In this document: in pieces, positions 32,693-39,287 of the stretch
Layout: every line of letters begins with the position of its first letter
Position numbering within the stretch: the first letter of the stretch is position 1
Assembly: GCA_944354035.1 (NCBI GenBank)
Contig: CALVPS010000011.1
Location: forward strand, 1 to 39,287
Direction: 5' to 3'
Length of the DNA stretch: 39,287 nt
Source of the DNA: an uncultured Clostridia bacterium
GTDB lineage: Bacteria; Bacillota; Clostridia; Christensenellales; Borkfalkiaceae
Program-made: the position numbers and the translations under genes
The notes under the pieces: model-generated
Told to the model about the DNA's origin: nothing
Databases searched by the model: none
The model's input: the letters and a program-made list of their open reading frames with translations, nothing else

Positions 32693-32931
32693 GCGATCAC
32701 CTCGTATAACGAGGCGGCCTCGTCCTTTTTTACCGTCTCTTTTAATTCCAGCACGCGGAATTTTACCGAGCCGTTCTGAAAGAACAGCTCTACCACGTCG
32801 CCCTGCTTTACGCGGTAGGCGGGCTTTACCTCTCGCCCGTTTACGTAAATTTTTCCGGCTGCGGCGGCTTCCTGCGCCACGGTGCGGCGCTTTAAAATGC
32901 GCGCCACTTTTAAAAATTTGTCGATCCGCAT
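32689..32931 (-). CDS. rqcP: S4-domain RNA-binding protein, RqcP (YabO)-like
   Basis: An 80-residue protein that is one S4 RNA-binding domain: MRIDKFLKVARILKRRTVAQ, GKIYVNGREVKPAYRVK, DVVELFF, ending LKETVKKDEAASLYEVI. Its length and sequence follow Bacillus RqcP/YabO, a factor of ribosome-associated quality control that binds stalled 50S subunits and helps RqcH add alanine tails. ATG 32931 starts the domain; the ribosome-binding site is weak (GGGAAAAAAAG). It is the first gene of the leftward operon and overlaps ispDF by 4 bases. Its promoter is at 33103-33131, so its leader overlaps the divergent rpoB leader. Confidence 0.85.
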   Translation of the reverse strand: MRIDKFLKVARILKRRTVAQEAAAAGKIYVNGREVKPAYRVKQGDVVELFFQNGSVKFRVLELKETVKKDEAASLYEVIA

Positions 32932-32980
32932 CTTTTTTTCCCGAATTTCCAAAAAAAAGAATTTTTCCGCGCAAAAGGGG

Positions 32981-33009
32981 TTGACATCTTTCCGCGCGGG
33001 GGGTATAAT
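32981..33009 (+). promoter_or_regulatory. sigma-A promoter of rpoBC
   Basis: TTGACA (32981-32986), a 17-base spacer containing a G-run, and TATAAT (33004-33009). Predicted start 33016, giving a ~220-nt leader. A second, weaker TATACT lies at ~33182-33187. Confidence 0.85.
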
Positions 33010-33031
33010 AACATACTGTATCATTATGTTT

Positions 33032-33075
33032 AGAATGCGTTTTTGCGCCGTTTTTCGTCGCTGCGCACGCATTCT
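33032..33075 (+). promoter_or_regulatory. inverted repeat in the rpoB leader
   Basis: AGAATGCGT (33032-33040) faces ACGCATTCT (33067-33075), a perfect 9-bp stem just downstream of the predicted rpoB start. It lies in the stretch also covered by the divergent rqcP leader. Confidence 0.5.
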
Positions 33076-33102
33076 GCGGACATTTCGCCGCTTGCTCCTT
33101 AT

Positions 33103-33131
33103 ATTATACCGCACTTTGGCGCGCTTGTAAA
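33103..33131 (-). promoter_or_regulatory. sigma-A promoter of the rqcP-ispDF-radA operon
   Basis: TTTACA (33126-33131), a 17-base spacer and TATAAT (33103-33108) on the minus strand. The predicted start at 33096 lies inside the rpoB leader. Confidence 0.82.
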
Positions 33132-33235
33132 GGGGCAAAAGAAGAATTTAAGAAACATTTCGATTTTTATCGATGAAAAGATATACTCGGTAGATCGTCA
33201 ATGAAAAATAACGAAGCAAAGGAGTATATTGTCGG

Positions 33236-39287
<6,052 letters not shown>

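Noticed and set aside
33030..33083. 17-codon ORF with an AAGGAG before it in the rqcP leader (minus strand), a possible leader peptide
   Set aside because: The predicted transcription start (33096) falls inside the AAGGAG, so the ribosome-binding site would not be fully transcribed. The peptide has no regulatory codon run.

Overview
The window looks like a chromosomal segment of an uncultured, probably gut-dwelling, Clostridia-type Firmicute. This rests on sigma-A promoters with 17-bp spacers, a T-box in front of ileS, type III glutamine synthetase, an AsnA-type asparagine synthetase, an RqcP-like S4 protein, a fused IspDF, and RpoB/RpoC of Firmicutes type. Most of the window (8.5-39 kb) is GC-rich housekeeping DNA. 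The first ~8.4 kb and one gene at 30.9-31.6 kb are clearly AT-richer and look acquired. The exact order or family cannot be set from the sequence alone.

Accessory block, 1-8.4 kb: the end of a type I restriction specificity gene (apparently frameshifted), a HEPN-like protein with an R-x4-H motif, a convergent SLOG/YpsA-like protein, a small XRE-type regulator, the C-terminal stub of a tyrosine recombinase followed by three degenerate palindromic repeats, two lipoproteins (one BspA-like leucine-rich), a membrane protein and a sigma-region-4-like regulator. A ~390-bp leader is duplicated around the last gene. The block ends at a tRNA-Glu(CUC) whose 3' end faces it.

Housekeeping block A, 8.5-24 kb: a promoter-driven structured ncRNA candidate, pyridoxamine kinase, a ZIP transporter and an HMA metal protein, T-box-controlled ileS, a glutamate-5-kinase-like protein, a small lipoprotein, asnA, a RecD-like helicase, a decayed AAA ATPase, a P-loop kinase, aspS and two coupled membrane proteins.

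Housekeeping block B, 24.5-39.3 kb: glnA (type III), a dut-trmB-Fe-alcohol dehydrogenase operon, a leftward operon rqcP-ispDF-[AT-rich EEP nuclease]-radA, and rightward rpoB-rpoC. rpoC runs off the window. Two copies of a ~350-370-bp non-coding repeat lie downstream of ileS and of the alcohol dehydrogenase.

The most unusual signals are these. (1) A ~187-nt RNA gene at 8749-8935 has a consensus promoter, long end-to-end pairing, a U-run and a perfect 14-bp inverted repeat reaching past its end. (2) The duplicated leader has hairpins that differ by compensatory changes. (3) Three unrelated genes have the -10 box exactly 6 nt before the ATG, predicting leaderless mRNAs. (4) Three accessory genes have ATA where the start codon is expected. 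(5) RpoC has a large insertion and RpoB an acidic repeat tail.
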